Shown here: positions 33,575 through 45,216 of the stretch, piece by piece | Layout of the letters: each line of letters starts with the position of its first letter | How positions within the stretch are numbered: the stretch's first letter is position 1 | Assembly (NCBI GenBank): GCA_037957365.1 | Contig: JARHVA010002006.1 | Location: 1,277,501 to 1,341,500 of the forward strand | Direction of reading: 5' to 3' | DNA: 64,000 nt | DNA from: Torreya grandis | Taxonomy: Eukaryota > Streptophyta > Pinopsida > Cupressales > Taxaceae | Program-made: the position numbers and the translations under genes | Notes under the pieces: generated by a model | Told to the model about the DNA's origin: nothing | Database searches by the model: none | Seen by the model: only the letters and a program-made list of their open reading frames with translations

Positions 33575-33871
33575 CTCACTAATTTGTGAGCATGGGCTGT
33601 TGTAGTCAACTTAACTATCTTATTGGAATCTCTATTCTCAGGATGTGCATCTCCTCTACTAGATGGTCCCACCTTCTACATATTTTATCCCCAAAACACC
33701 AAAAACATTAGAAATACTTTGAAAATACCAAAAACATTAGAACATGATTCACAAAAGAACAAAAAAATTGTCTCACACTTCTGTACATTTTTACATTCCT
33801 ATTCCACTATCCCACACTCTCACTATTTTGCGAGTAACTGTGAAGTTTGAATGCTCTTACCATTTTGTAAG
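33575..33871 (+). repeat. Dispersed 16-nt hairpin motif copies in element B 3' UTR
   Basis: CTCACTAATTTGTGAG (33575-33590, perfect 5-bp stem), CTCACTATTTTGCGAG (33819-33834) and CTTACCATTTTGTAAG (33856-33871, perfect stem with a compensatory change). A further decayed copy is near 33908. In sense these equal the unit core in element A's array (CTCACCATTTTGTGAG). Confidence 0.8.
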
Positions 33872-35370
33872 CACAAAAACACCAATTTATTTCATCTTAT
33901 CCCATGCACTTACCATTTTTCAAGATCATTCTTCATCATCTCATCAGATTCTTATTTTCCAGATCATTCTTGTTTATTTGTCATATCTTCCATTTCTTCT
34001 ATAACATTAATCAAGCTAGTCCGATCATCATTTTTCTTCTATCCCATTTTCTGAGAGAACTAAGTTTGGCCTAAAGTTCATGTTGGAACATGCATCCATG
34101 GAATTGTGTAGGCAACATCCACTTGTCTTATACATCTAGAGTCATCTCGGCCAACCCCTTCCTTTTCTTCTCTTCCCCCATTTCTTCTATCATTGTTCCT
34201 CTTTAATTAGGGATCAATTGTCATGTCATTTTTCTTTGTTATGATGTGGTGGAAAGTAGCGCCTATACCTCACATGCATGAACATTTGTTTTAAAACTGC
34301 ACTAACTTGGTTTTTGTTTGTGTGTGTTTATTTGAGTTTTCTTGATGTTTTGTTGTGTTTTCGCACCTCTCCTTTTATTTCTTCTCCTTTTTCTTACTTC
34401 TTATCTTATCTTGGTCAATTACATTGTTCTTAGACTATTTTGTTTATTTGATTGTTGTTGGTGTCTTGTATTTGTATTTGATTTTGCTTTTCTCTTTTAT
34501 GTTCAAGATTGCCTTGATGGTCGACATGAATCTTGATTATTAAGATCTTGGTCTCATGTCGTTAAGACGTTCTTGCCTTTTGTTTTTTAAACATTTTTGT
34601 TCCTACTTAAGTCTTGATTGATCATATCTTTATTTCAACTTAGGTTCATTTATGTTTATCTTTTTCTGTCTTTGATTTTTTGTTTAAATGTAAATCACTG
34701 CAACTCTAGTTTTGGTCATTATTTTACCATTATCCTTCGTTATAGATATTCACATTTGAACTAGATCAACACAATTGGAATTTTATGTCATTCTAAGTTA
34801 CTCATACTTATGATGCCTAATTTATTTTGCTATAGCAAACACTTTTGTGCTCAGGTCTCAACATCTTAACGTCAACATAAGCTCCAATGAACGATTCTCA
34901 AGAATACTTTGCAAAATATAGGCTCATGATATGGAATTAGGATTCTAGGTAGCATGCATTTTAGTACTCAAGTTTATGATTAGATGTGCATATCTTTGCA
35001 TACGTTGTGATTCTAATCAATTTTTGGTCATTTTTCATGTTTCCTCATTCCATTCTCTGCCAAACTTGGGTGAAATACATTGGCTTGAAGTTCATATTGG
35101 AACATGAGTCTATGGAACTATGTAGACAATGTTCAATTTCTATTAAGGTCAGCTTAGCTATCTTCATTCTTATTTTAATCTCTCTCATCACTTTGTACAT
35201 CCTCATATGCTTGGTTTTATATGTCTTTTTAAGCCATTACCCCATTGCATGTACGTTTTTGCCCACTCACTTTAACCTATCTTTTTGGTTATATCCTCAA
35301 GCTATTTTTCTTACCATTTTCCCATGTTGGGGCCCAACATCTGAACAATGTCTTAATTAAATCAGCTCTA

Positions 35371-35430
35371 TAGGGGCAAAATCATTATTTATTCTTTATC
35401 AATGATCAAGATTTGCCCTATTGGGGCAAA
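35371..35430 (+). repeat. Nested inverted repeat in element B 3' UTR
   Basis: TAGGGGCAAA (35371-35380) pairs with TTTGCCCTA (35412-35420), allowing one bulged G, and ATCATT (35381-35386) pairs with AATGAT (35401-35406). A direct copy, TTGGGGCAAAA, follows at 35421. The motif matches the sense strand of element A's hairpins at 7013-7101. Confidence 0.72.
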
Positions 35431-35965
35431 ACTGTTTTATAACTATCCAATCTACTCTACTGAAGTACTTCTTATTATCTTCTCTTTGGAGACCCCATTC
35501 TAGTGGTACTTCCCTTCCTAAAGTAGAACATTCTCCATTTTCCTCTAATTCCAAGCTCTCCACATTAAATCCCATGATGGATTTTTTTTGTTTATGTGTA
35601 ACTTGTCTCGGGATTGATCAATGTAGTAAGCGCACAAATTATACTCTCAAATTGGGTACATTTATAGTGTGTCCCTTACATTTATGGATTATATCTTTCC
35701 CATTCCCCCCATCTCTAGGGCTTATTGTACCTCTCATTATATTTTGACCATTGATGGTAATCATGTGTGCAAGCATTATCTCATTTGGATGTGATATATT
35801 ACATGGATTAATCTCTCACTTTCTCTCTCTTTTCTAGAGTCCATCCTTCTCTTTCATCCTAGTATGTCCTCTCGAGGGGGCATCATGGGTCTATTGCAAT
35901 TTATTCTTGATAACTCTTTTATTTGAAAAGATGTTGCTTCACCTGAATGTCTCACTGCACCTTCT

Positions 35966-35980
35966 CAAATAGGGGTAAAA
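35966..35980 (+). other. Polypurine tract of element B
   Basis: CAAATAGGGGTAAAA ends directly at the 3' LTR, matching A's CAAATAGGGAAAAA. Confidence 0.85.
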
Positions 35981-37183
35981 TATAGACATCCAATTTCAAA
36001 CAACATTTGTGTTGAAATTGTCAATCTTACTCAAAATGCATTTAAATGTACATTTTAGGTCAAAATCTATAAAACACCCTAAATGGTTTGAAATTATCAT
36101 TTACAAGTTCTAATTTAGGTCAAAGTATCCCTAAATAGGGCAATGTAATTTATTGGCTATCTAACTTTGATCAATTCATTTCGAGTCAAAATGACCATTT
36201 CACCATTTAGTGCTCTGGATCACTCTTTTCTTCTAATTCATTGGTACATGTCATGTACCTTTTTTATTTGGTGTTGGAAACATCCTAAATGGGAATATGG
36301 TTCCAACGTATCTAACATCACCCTCTAATTCTTCTTGAGTTAAATTATGACCCAATAATATGACTTTCTGACCATTTTGATTAATTGAGGGCCAATTTTC
36401 AAATAATTGCACAAATTTTGATTAACCTTGTTTAAGGCTAATTAATCCAAATCAAGAGCTTACGTGGATTTTCCATGAGAGTTTTTGAATATTTCTTTTT
36501 GAAAATTGATTCCTATTATTTGCATCACCTAGTGACATCATCTATGGGGTGGCATCCATTAAGCTATAAGTGCATAAAATATCAAGATTATGGGTCACCC
36601 ATGCCTAGTTAATGCTTCCCATGCCTCTTTAATGTTTATTTATCTTGAGCATATTTATGGATTTAATTTCAAATATTAAGATTATCCATGGCCACACATC
36701 TCAATCTTGAGATGGATGGTCATGGTTGATCCTGACCAATGTCAAAAATCTATAAATAAAGAGGCCATGAACATCATTTCTAAGCTATTTTGTTGCAAGG
36801 TTATTATGCTCAAATATCTTCAAAGCTTAAATATTGTAAAGTTATAATGCTAAATTATTTCTACAAAGCTTCATTGATAGGCTATTTCAGTGATTTACAA
36901 TCAAGAGCCTAAGTTTTATGGAGTGTTCTTGAGGCATTGGAGGAGCTTATCACCATTATTGACAAAGGCAAGGATGCTTGATCAAAGTAGAATATGTTTT
37001 TGAGCCACATGGGTATGGTGAATCCATTTGGGAAGGTAATATGGTGTTGCTTTCTTTCATTTGTTTCTTGCTATCCTTTGTAATTCCCATAGGAATAGAT
37101 AGGCTTGGTTTGTTATTTCTTTATGCATGTTTCATTGTTTATGGACTAATGCTTGACTAACTTTATTTGTAATCCTCTCTACA
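35981..37183 (+). repeat. 3' LTR of element B
   Basis: TATAGACATC (TG changed to TA)...CTCTCTACA, about 1203 bp, matching 21713-22910. TATA box at 36751-36758. The short frame at 36978-37160 lies inside the LTR and is not a gene. Confidence 0.9.
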
Positions 37184-38150
37184 CATACTACTATTCTAGT
37201 TACTATGGAGCCTCTTTAGAGTATGTTTATGGACCATGCCATGTTAGGACCTTACAGGTTCAGTATATACCAAGACCCTTCTAGCTTAATTCCTCTAGAG
37301 ATGTTAGCTACACTACGCTGACCCGTTGTGAGCTCATATCATGATGTGGCCCAGGCTAGACATGATCCTATTCCAAATTCTCCTCCTACTAGTGATGGCA
37401 TACTACCTTTTCCTAGCTTGATCCCTAACAACATAATGGGGAGATGAGCTTTATTATGAGATGCACATAGTTTTTAGTCAATGGGATAAGTATTATCATG
37501 CACATCGATATTAACAAATGTCATGTTCTACTTCTACTATAAATAGTCAACCTTCACCATTTGCTACTAGATTTACTTGTTTCTTTCATGGTATATGTAA
37601 TCATTCTTCTACTCATTGCTGACAACTTCAATAGTACATTGATACACTTCATTCCAAGAAGGCACAATCTACAAATAAAAGCTTACCACCACCTAAGATA
37701 TTGCCAAAATACACCCCTAAATATGGGGAGGTTTATTATCTTTGGCATCAATGTACTACACACCATACAATTAGATGTCAAGTACTTAAACAACACTTTC
37801 ATTATTTTCCACAACCTATGACTTTACCTTCATAGCCTCATTCTCTAGGACATTCATGAACAAAGGTTACACCTTATCCATAACCTATACCTCTTCACAG
37901 ATCTAAGGATATTATTCATAGTTCAACATCAGTTCCTCGCATTGAGTATCCCATACAGGATATGCCTTATGAGAATCATTATTCTTATAACATACCTACC
38001 TTCTCTATAGAGACGATATGTAAGAAAGTATTTTCATGACTTTCTATGAAGATTAATGAGACTAATATTAATGTCAGAATTCACCTACACAAGGACATAT
38101 TGAATTTTATGGATGATATTTGTTATGATATTTATCAATATTCATGAACA
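37184..38150 (+). pseudogene. Gag-like remnant interrupted by element B
   Basis: A plus frame from about 37517 reads NSQPSPFATRFTCFFHGICN, then HSSTHC, giving a CX2HX4HX4C motif (CFFHGICNHSSTHC) like the zinc finger of the Tat gags here. A second partial motif, LWHQCTTHHTIRC, lies near 37745. It continues with RIEYPIQDMPYENHYSYNIP and ends near 38150 with six or so stops. The upstream part (37184-37510) is Pro/Ser-rich in shifted frames, and the spacer at 21538-21712 may be its N-terminal side. It may be an older Gypsy gag; the identification rests on the zinc motif only. Confidence 0.5.
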
Positions 38151-39625
38151 CATCATGGTGATTCATCACATTATTTATTACATTACTACATGATTTGGAT
38201 TTGATTTATGAGCATATATGGATCTTATATTATCAATTAAAAATGTCTCATAGATTAATTTCACTTTAATGGATTAAATTTATTTTCATAACTTAATCTG
38301 ATATCTCATGGATTAATTTCTTTCTCATGATGTCTTACGGATTATTTTCTCTTTTAATCTCATGTTGAATGGCATAATTTTAATTTCATCTCTTATCTCC
38401 TACTTTATTTAAGTGTACTTCCATCTTATGCTTGTTATGTCATTTTCTTCAAATCAAGATAGCTATTATTGTGACATGTTCTAAACCCCACATCCATTTA
38501 AATATCCTATATTGACCTTATTATCAATTAACAATCATACTTCTCATTATATCACTATACCCATAGATCTTTTTGATCTCCATTTTTCCCCTTACTTTTT
38601 CCTCCATACTAAGCACACATAGTTAGTAGTGAGATCACTTACTGGTTTATAGACAGGTCTAATAATTTAGTAACACAAAATATATAGGTATTATGTATAC
38701 TATAACCAAAGCCTACAACTTATTTATGTTTGTCACTTTTATCACTCATGTTTGGTTATTCCAAATCTGTATGGAGGAGGATTAAAAAAAACACAAAAAG
38801 TTAAAAGCCAAATAATTTAAACAAAAGGCAATAAAGGAAAAAATAAATATTCAAAAGTCAAAATCACATCAAAATACATGATTCATATCTTAGCACATCT
38901 CCTATTACTAATCGAAGATCAAACTCCTTGGCCTCATTATAGAGCCAAGGTCCATTGGGATGTAATAGTCCAGTATATTGGGATAAGATATTTCAAAATT
39001 CTTTCTAGTGCTACCTATTTTCTCATGAAAGTACCCAATATTCATAGTAGACTGATGACTCTGTAAGGAGTTCTGAGGAATGGGGAACATGTTGTGGGAA
39101 GATAGGTCCATTTTAATTTTCTTGTATATATAACCTTCATGAGATGATCTTAGTACTACACTTATTTGCCCATAAAGTTTTGTTACTTATTGTGAACAAA
39201 TATCTTTTGAATTTGGCATGCAATAAATACTTAGCATTTACCTATTTACATAGTATGCCTCATGCCTACTAAAATTTAGTTTAAAACACCTATGTCATGT
39301 TATTTCCATTCCCTACTTCATTACAACATTCCCAATATTCCTCCTTGATGAATATGTTTTATTAACTGATCATACCCTTGGGTTTTCCTTTTGTGAGTTT
39401 CAATATAAGACCTTGGATAGGTCCAAGGCTCCTAAAAAAGTCTCCTTATTATTTACAACTATTTCCCATTATTTGAATTTATCTCATTAGTTTCCCCTTT
39501 GTGAATTGTAGTATAAGACTTTGTATAGGACCATGAATTACTCATAAAGTATCCCTAAAATATCATACCATGATTAATCACAAAAATAATTACAAATCTT
39601 GACATTGACGTCTCTTACTAGACAT
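38151..39625. other. Unassigned AT-rich stretch
   Basis: No coding frame, LTR boundary or RNA gene was recognised. The open frames at 38878-39066 (plus) and 38908-39111 (minus) overlap each other and look random. Confidence 0.5.
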
Positions 39626-40012
39626 TTTGTTTTGAACGCTTCTCAATTTGATTTAGTGTCTCTTACATCTTTGTTTACAAATCCTTTACATAATTCCCAA
39701 CTTGACTTAATATGTTTTATGTTTACATTATATCATTATTAATCCATATATGTTTTAGATGCTTTTCAAAATTTGATGTAGTATGTTTTACATTTCATTC
39801 TATTTTCTTTTATCTACATTTTACATGCATTTCAACTTGATTTAACTCATTTTATATTTTACTATTTCCATTTATATTACATACTTTTCAAAATTTGATT
39901 TAACATGTTTTAAAAATTCCTTTATTTCATGTTTTACATGCTTCCCAACATGATTTAGTGTGTTTTACATTTTCTTTTTCCATGAGATCTAGTATATTTT
40001 AAATGAAAATTT
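39626..40012. repeat. Degenerate tandem array, ~52-70 bp unit
   Basis: About six to seven units of the form TTTACATGCTTTTCAA / TTTGATTTAGTATGTTTTAC followed by a T-rich spacer begin near 39630, 39683, 39753, 39820, 39878, 39931 and 39983. Copies are strongly diverged, so the array is old. Confidence 0.7.
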
Positions 40013-40339
40013 TACACTTTACATTTTTCTATCATTCTTTTTAACCATGTATTTGTTCACAAATTCTAGAAAATAATCCAAAATACATCATATATTTCTC
40101 ATAGAATATTAAAAAAATTAAACATATGTGATAGAAATAAAATACATACATCCATAACATCCATAAGTCATAATAAACAAACAAGAGATCTATATATCAA
40201 AGAATCAAATGTGTTAATAACATGCAATGAACATAATCCAATAATAACACTATGGATATGGTTCACCCTATCCATCTTATGGACTAGCCACACTACCCAT
40301 CAAAGGTTAGGAATCTCCCCTCTGAATAATACGCTGTAG

Positions 40340-42188
40340 TGACTCTGTCCAGGAATGAAGGCCCTTTAGTTGTCCCAGTAGATTGGCCATTTAGGCTTGC
40401 ACATATCCCAATTATTTAGATGTCACCATATAGGCAATGCACTCTTCAACCACTATCTACCAGGCCCATATCTCTTCCCCATCACCCACTCCAAGTGGTA
40501 GTTGTGAAACATCTCATAGTCTTTATAGTTCTCTGGCTACCTCACTAACTAATCAAAACCAACTAGCATACATTGGGTAAAAGGGAACAACATGATCAAC
40601 CATATTGATAGTATTATGATGTAGTAATATCATGATGTTCTCCACACATTACCATGGAAAATATAAAATCCTCCATTGTAGTATTTGTAGAACACAAAAC
40701 CAAATATACATTAGATCCCATATATATATCCAAAACATATATTCAAATAAATACATATTTAAAACTATCCATCTTAAAATACAACTACATAACATAACAT
40801 AAAACACTTACCATCAATAGTATCACCATCAAAACATCTATCAAGTACCTCCAATGGAGTATTCCTTTGAGGTGTTAAAAAACCAGGCTAGTGAATATGA
40901 GCACATTGTGGTTTACTATGAATTTGTCTCTCTATAGACCAACTCTATGAGGGATATGCAATAAGATCTCCATTATCACCTACATCTACATGTGGATATA
41001 CCTCCTCATGTACCTCCACCTACTTCTACACTCATCTATGTCTCCATCATTTTGGTGCCCATGGCGATATCTATAACACCTATTATGGTATAATAATCAC
41101 CACCTAAACATCATCTGTCATAATTGCTACCTCCTCCTCAACCACTTTACCTCTCTTTGCTATCATCGTCATTATCCCATCTAAGGTATAACTCAATGTG
41201 GTTGAATAAAAGGCAAATTTTTAGGTACCCTTGCACCTTCACTTCCCTTACACTCTCTCACATGTCATGCCTAATATGTTGGCACTACTAATGATGCAAC
41301 TAGAGGTGGAAACCCTAGCTAACTAGGTAGGTGAGTAATAAGATGTGGCTCTACCCACCATGTGTAATGTCTAGTAATATAAATTTAGGCTAATCCAAGA
41401 GAAATAGTTGGCCAACTAGGGAAACTAACTATAATACTTGCACATGGCTACCATACAATGTCACCATGAGTCACAATTTGTAGTGCTGGGGTATGTGGTA
41501 TAACATGTAACACATGATCCTACCTCCATCTAAATACATGAGGTAAGCTATCATCGATAGTATGGGGAAACCCAACTAGATAATACATAGGGAATATCAT
41601 AATGGGGCCCATAGTCATCTACCCATGAGGAATAATACTATATAAATCATGCATTAGCTACATCCAAATAACTGACCCTAGATCATATAAAGTACTCTGC
41701 TCTAAAATGGACTAACACAAGGTGACCATATATAACAACACCTTATCATACAACTTGTGATAGATCACATGAGCTATAAGAAGACCAATAACCACCTTCT
41801 AGATATCCATAATGGTCGATACATAAGCATCAAATAAATGCACATGAAAACCATCAAAATACCTCTCAGAGCTGGTCTCCTATAACGCTAGGGCTTGTCT
41901 CTCTAGATCTATGTCAGGGGTATCATAAATCATAGGAGTAATGATAATAAGAAGTCCTAAAATAGCATGGACACCCTCTAAGGTTATATCCACCTCAATA
42001 GTATCCCCATTCACCACCCATCTAAAAGTGTTAGTTAGTCACTCCCATGTTCCTAGGAACATGCCGACTAAGTCAACACTCATTAAGATATGACACATCT
42101 ATATAATCCCTCTAAATCCCAATGACACCAAACATTCATGATCAGTTATCAGTCTCTTCAATAAATTTGGTAGCCATTCTACATCCAC
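40340..42188 (-). pseudogene. Plant-mobile-domain-like pseudogene
   Basis: The best part is one minus-strand frame from 42188 to about 41880 with only two internal stops: VDVEWLPNLLKRLITDHECL, VSLGFRGII, MSVDLVGMFLGTWE, TNTFRWVVNGDTIEVDITLE, GVHAILGLLI. The pattern (Leu-rich start, GF, a Val-Asp-Leu-Val...TWE...TNTF block, then VTLEDV-x-x-ILGLPI) is that of the plant mobile domain found in transposon-derived and MAIN-like proteins. The following 1.5 kb is more decayed; near 40340-40560 a helical segment (VVEECIAYMVTSKQLGYVQA, then QMANLLGQLKGL) may be its C-terminus. It is probably from a transposable element rather than a host gene. Moderate confidence in the domain, low in the extent. Confidence 0.52.
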
Positions 42189-42349
42189 TAAATACTAGAG
42201 CCTCCATCATCTCTATAAAATATCAAACAACAAAGCACATGTTAGTCCTTGATATCAGATAATCTGTAATATACACTATAAACATTAAAAATTTAATGAT
42301 ACATTCAAATTTAATAATTCATCAACTTGCTTTTATATTTTCTCAACAC

Positions 42350-42725
42350 TTTATACTACATCAACCACATAATTAACTATGTCATCCAAAAACCAAATAT
42401 TCTACTAGGTTGGCCAAGTAGCTAACTACATCAACTACTATTAAACTTTAAGCTAAATCAACCACTTCATATGAAGTCTGCAACCTAACCTAACTATATA
42501 ATCCATTTAATACATAGTCAACTAGGTCATCCTACTACATCGACCACATTAGACAAAGTTAACCACCTAAATATATTACTACATCAGTTAGGATGTATGT
42601 GGTCAGCCACCTGAACACTGTTAAACTAAAATGGCCCATACCTACATAGTCAACCACCTATTATTAAACTACATCAGCGTATTGCTATGTAGTCGACCAC
42701 CTTCCCTCACCTATCCATTTATAAC
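42350..42725. repeat. Cluster of GTCAACCACCTA-like motifs
   Basis: At least nine variants of (A/G)TCAACCACCTA (CATCAACCACATA, AATCAACCACTTC, CATCGACCACATT, AGTTAACCACCTA, GGTCAGCCACCTG, AGTCAACCACCTA, AGTCGACCACCTT) occur in 370 bp, usually preceded by ACTACAT or TATGTA and spaced about 30-60 bp. It looks like a decayed short tandem repeat. Confidence 0.6.
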
Positions 42726-43985
42726 TACATCATCCTGGCTGACCTTGTTCATTTTACATGATGGATTTTTACCCATTTGTCATTAATACTTTTAGCATTA
42801 ATGACTCTTTTTTCCCCTACTTATTAACCATCCTACTTCCTAGTCTACCCTAAAATTTTCTAGGGAAAATTTTACTGCATGGATTTTTACCAACACATAT
42901 TTTTTCAATCTACCTCATTTTTCAAATAAAATGGACAAAAATTCAAATTAATTACATTACTTACCTAGATCATACTAACCGCCACTTTGATACTTCCACC
43001 ACCTCATGCTCCTTACCTCCATGCCACAGTCTCTCTCGTCACTATATTAGGTCTCATAGAGCTTTAGTTTTCTCAAAATAGTAATTTTACAAATGAATAG
43101 TTAAAAATCCTATTTATATTTTAAATTTAGAAATCTTTAACTATCAATTATCTATCGATAAATTTTGTATTTTGCTCATAAATATGTTTCTAAAAGTTCT
43201 TTTTCAAAATCATAAATTTTTTTAGAATCCTCACAATATAGAGAATTTTTCTATACTTAAATCATATTTTTGCAAAAAAGTTGAATTTTATCTTATTTTA
43301 CAAGTTTGCATAATGTTCCATATATTGGATGCCTCTATTTGTTTCTCACATAACTTCTATTCTCGAAGGTAAGTTAAAGTATGTATTTTTAAATAATTTA
43401 CTTTCATTTATTTCCCATTTTTTATTGCATTTTGTTAGCTCAATGTTGTGTGTTGCTATTTTATTCTTTGAAACACCATCCCATGTTACATCAACATGAC
43501 ATGTGATGAGTTTCGAGTGGGATATATGTATACACACAATATTTTGAAACTTTATCAGTTATTGATGCTTTCTCTCTTGTAGGAACCTATCGAATCTCAA
43601 TCTATCTGAGTGCATGCCTTAAAGGGTGTACCAGTAAAGGGGTTAGTAGATCTTTGGTGCTTTTTAGGATTATTAGACCCTACCATAACCTAAAACCACC
43701 ACAATATACTCTTATCCAATTCCCTAGGCAATAAAAACCTACTTATACACTCCCCTAAGTAATTCACCATCAAAAATAGCCCCTAGCTAAGTAACACTAA
43801 TTCCCTCCCCCACTTTTCTACTATGTCAACTCAGTCAACCTTTTTGGGAATTAGTCACATGTTATGAAACTTTATAGGCCCAAGCCAATGTAATTCAAGT
43901 CCTAACGGCTCTATATCTTGCCAAACAAGGTCGACCTAACTGACCTTATCGATTAAAGACTTGGGAGGGTTTAGGGTCGATACTT
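42726..43985. other. Unassigned stretch
   Basis: No gene or repeat boundary was recognised. The minus frame at 43346-43537 has no recognisable motif. Confidence 0.5.
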
Positions 43986-43988
43986 GGC

Positions 43989-44270
43989 TATAAATACCCC
44001 CTCAACTTCATTTCTAAAAGAGGATAATTCAATTACACATAATTTCAGATTACATATATGCTTATACTATTAACTAAAGGTTTCATTTCTTAGGTTTTGA
44101 CCTTGGAGTAGTAACACTTATCTTGTGGAGGTATTGGATGCATAATAGAAGTCTTGTAGCCGAGAGCTGATTTATCCTTGTGAATTATACAAGCCACAAA
44201 AACCTCTTACGAATAACCATTGACCAAGGGAGAGATTGAGGCATGAAGGGTTCACTTCAACAAGGTAAGT
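43989..44270 (+). promoter_or_regulatory. Possible promoter with downstream 5' splice-site-like sequence
   Basis: TATAAATA at 43989-43996 sits in a CTATAAATACCCCCTCAAC context typical of plant core promoters and LTRs. About 270 bp downstream CAAG-GTAAGTAT (GTAAGT at 44265-44270) matches a consensus intron donor. No coding exon was identified, so this may equally be an LTR relic. Confidence 0.3.
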
Positions 44271-45216
44271 ATACTCCTAACCCTTGATATTTTGATAAGT
44301 AGATGTTGTAGCAACTAATGGATTGAATTGTATCTCTCTTTGCTTAGGTTAAATCTATATTATTTTGAATAGAAATATATTTTCTAGTTTATTATCTTCC
44401 CAATTTATGTCACATGCTTTGGTGAGCATTATATTAGTTTACATATTCATTTAATGTATCCTCTTGCATCTTTATTTAGTAGCGTAGCTTGCTTACTTTT
44501 ATTATAATCATAAGACCTAGCTAGGGTTATTATATGTTGGCATTTGAATAGAGGCCTTGGCAACCTCTCTTTTATCATTGTATGGTAAGATATCCCTTAG
44601 TTTAGGTTTAACATATGCATCATTGGTCATACCTCGATATAATAAAGTATTTCTAAGAAAATTATTAGTTGATTACCTTCTTAGAGCTTAGATATTATTG
44701 AGTGGTCTAACTTGTAGATCTCTCTTATTTCACTTACATACAAGAAGCCAATAAGCATACAACTATTGGAATCAACTCCTAACCTTCAAGGCCAAACCCT
44801 TGGATCCCCCAGGGATAGTGAAAACCCTTTCTAAGTGAATGCAATGATAATAACTTTAGAAAATTTGGTCTCTCACTCAATGAAATTTTCTAACCTTATT
44901 TGCTCTTTGGGAGATCCGAATAATGTTTTAGATGAAGTTAAAAAACATTTCCAATCCATGGAATATTTATTAGACAAATCAATGGGAAGTGACTTAGAAG
45001 ATGACCTCAATTCGAAGGAGATTTTGACTATCTATCATAAGCAAATCCTCCTTTTACAACCTTATTATGGATAAAAAAGAAAGTGAAGTAGGAAACCAAA
45101 TGTAGACAAATTATCAGAAAATGATAATGATGAAAAACATAACTCAATTAAGGATTATTTCGTGTTGGATTATATGGCATGAAAATCCTCTCAAATGAAA
45201 AATAAAGATCATTTAT
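44271..45216 (+). other. Region upstream of the LINE fragment
   Basis: This holds one short open frame (44835-45074: MNAMIITLENLVSHSMKFSN, then EVKKHFQSMEYLLDKSMG) of unknown origin, continuing with stops to 45200. It could be the tail of the LINE's first ORF or leader; there is no diagnostic motif such as a CCHC knuckle. Confidence 0.35.

Larger units (their letters stand above)
33171..35965 (+). other. 3' untranslated region of element B
   Basis: This 2.8 kb T-rich stretch runs between integrase and PPT. Open frames here (34342-34543, 34986-35360) are Leu/Phe/Ser-rich products of T-rich sequence with no counterpart in A. It holds single copies of the CTCAC/GTGAG hairpin at 33575-33590, 33819-33834 and 33856-33871, a nested inverted repeat at 35371-35420 and a T-rich tract at 34310-34500. 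Confidence 0.72.
21713..37183 (+). mobile_element. Element B: Tat-type Ty3/Gypsy retrotransposon with both LTRs, degenerate
   Basis: 5' LTR 21713-22910, PBS 22914, leader to ~25018, gag 25019-27180, protease ~27960-28370, RT 29757-30720, RNase H, second RNase H 31425-31830, integrase 32090-33170, 3' UTR to 35965, PPT, 3' LTR 35981-37183. Flanks are TATAC before and CATAC after, a plausible 5-bp target duplication with one substitution. LTRs differ by eye at close to 10% of positions. Many stops and frameshifts occur, but protease, RT and integrase active-site residues are better preserved than in element A. Confidence 0.9.

Noticed and set aside
34342..34543. Hydrophobic open frames suggesting a small membrane protein in element B's 3' UTR
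   Set aside because: The composition follows from a T-rich tract (Leu, Phe, Ser codons). Overlapping frames give equally hydrophobic products, and the equivalent place in element A has no related protein.
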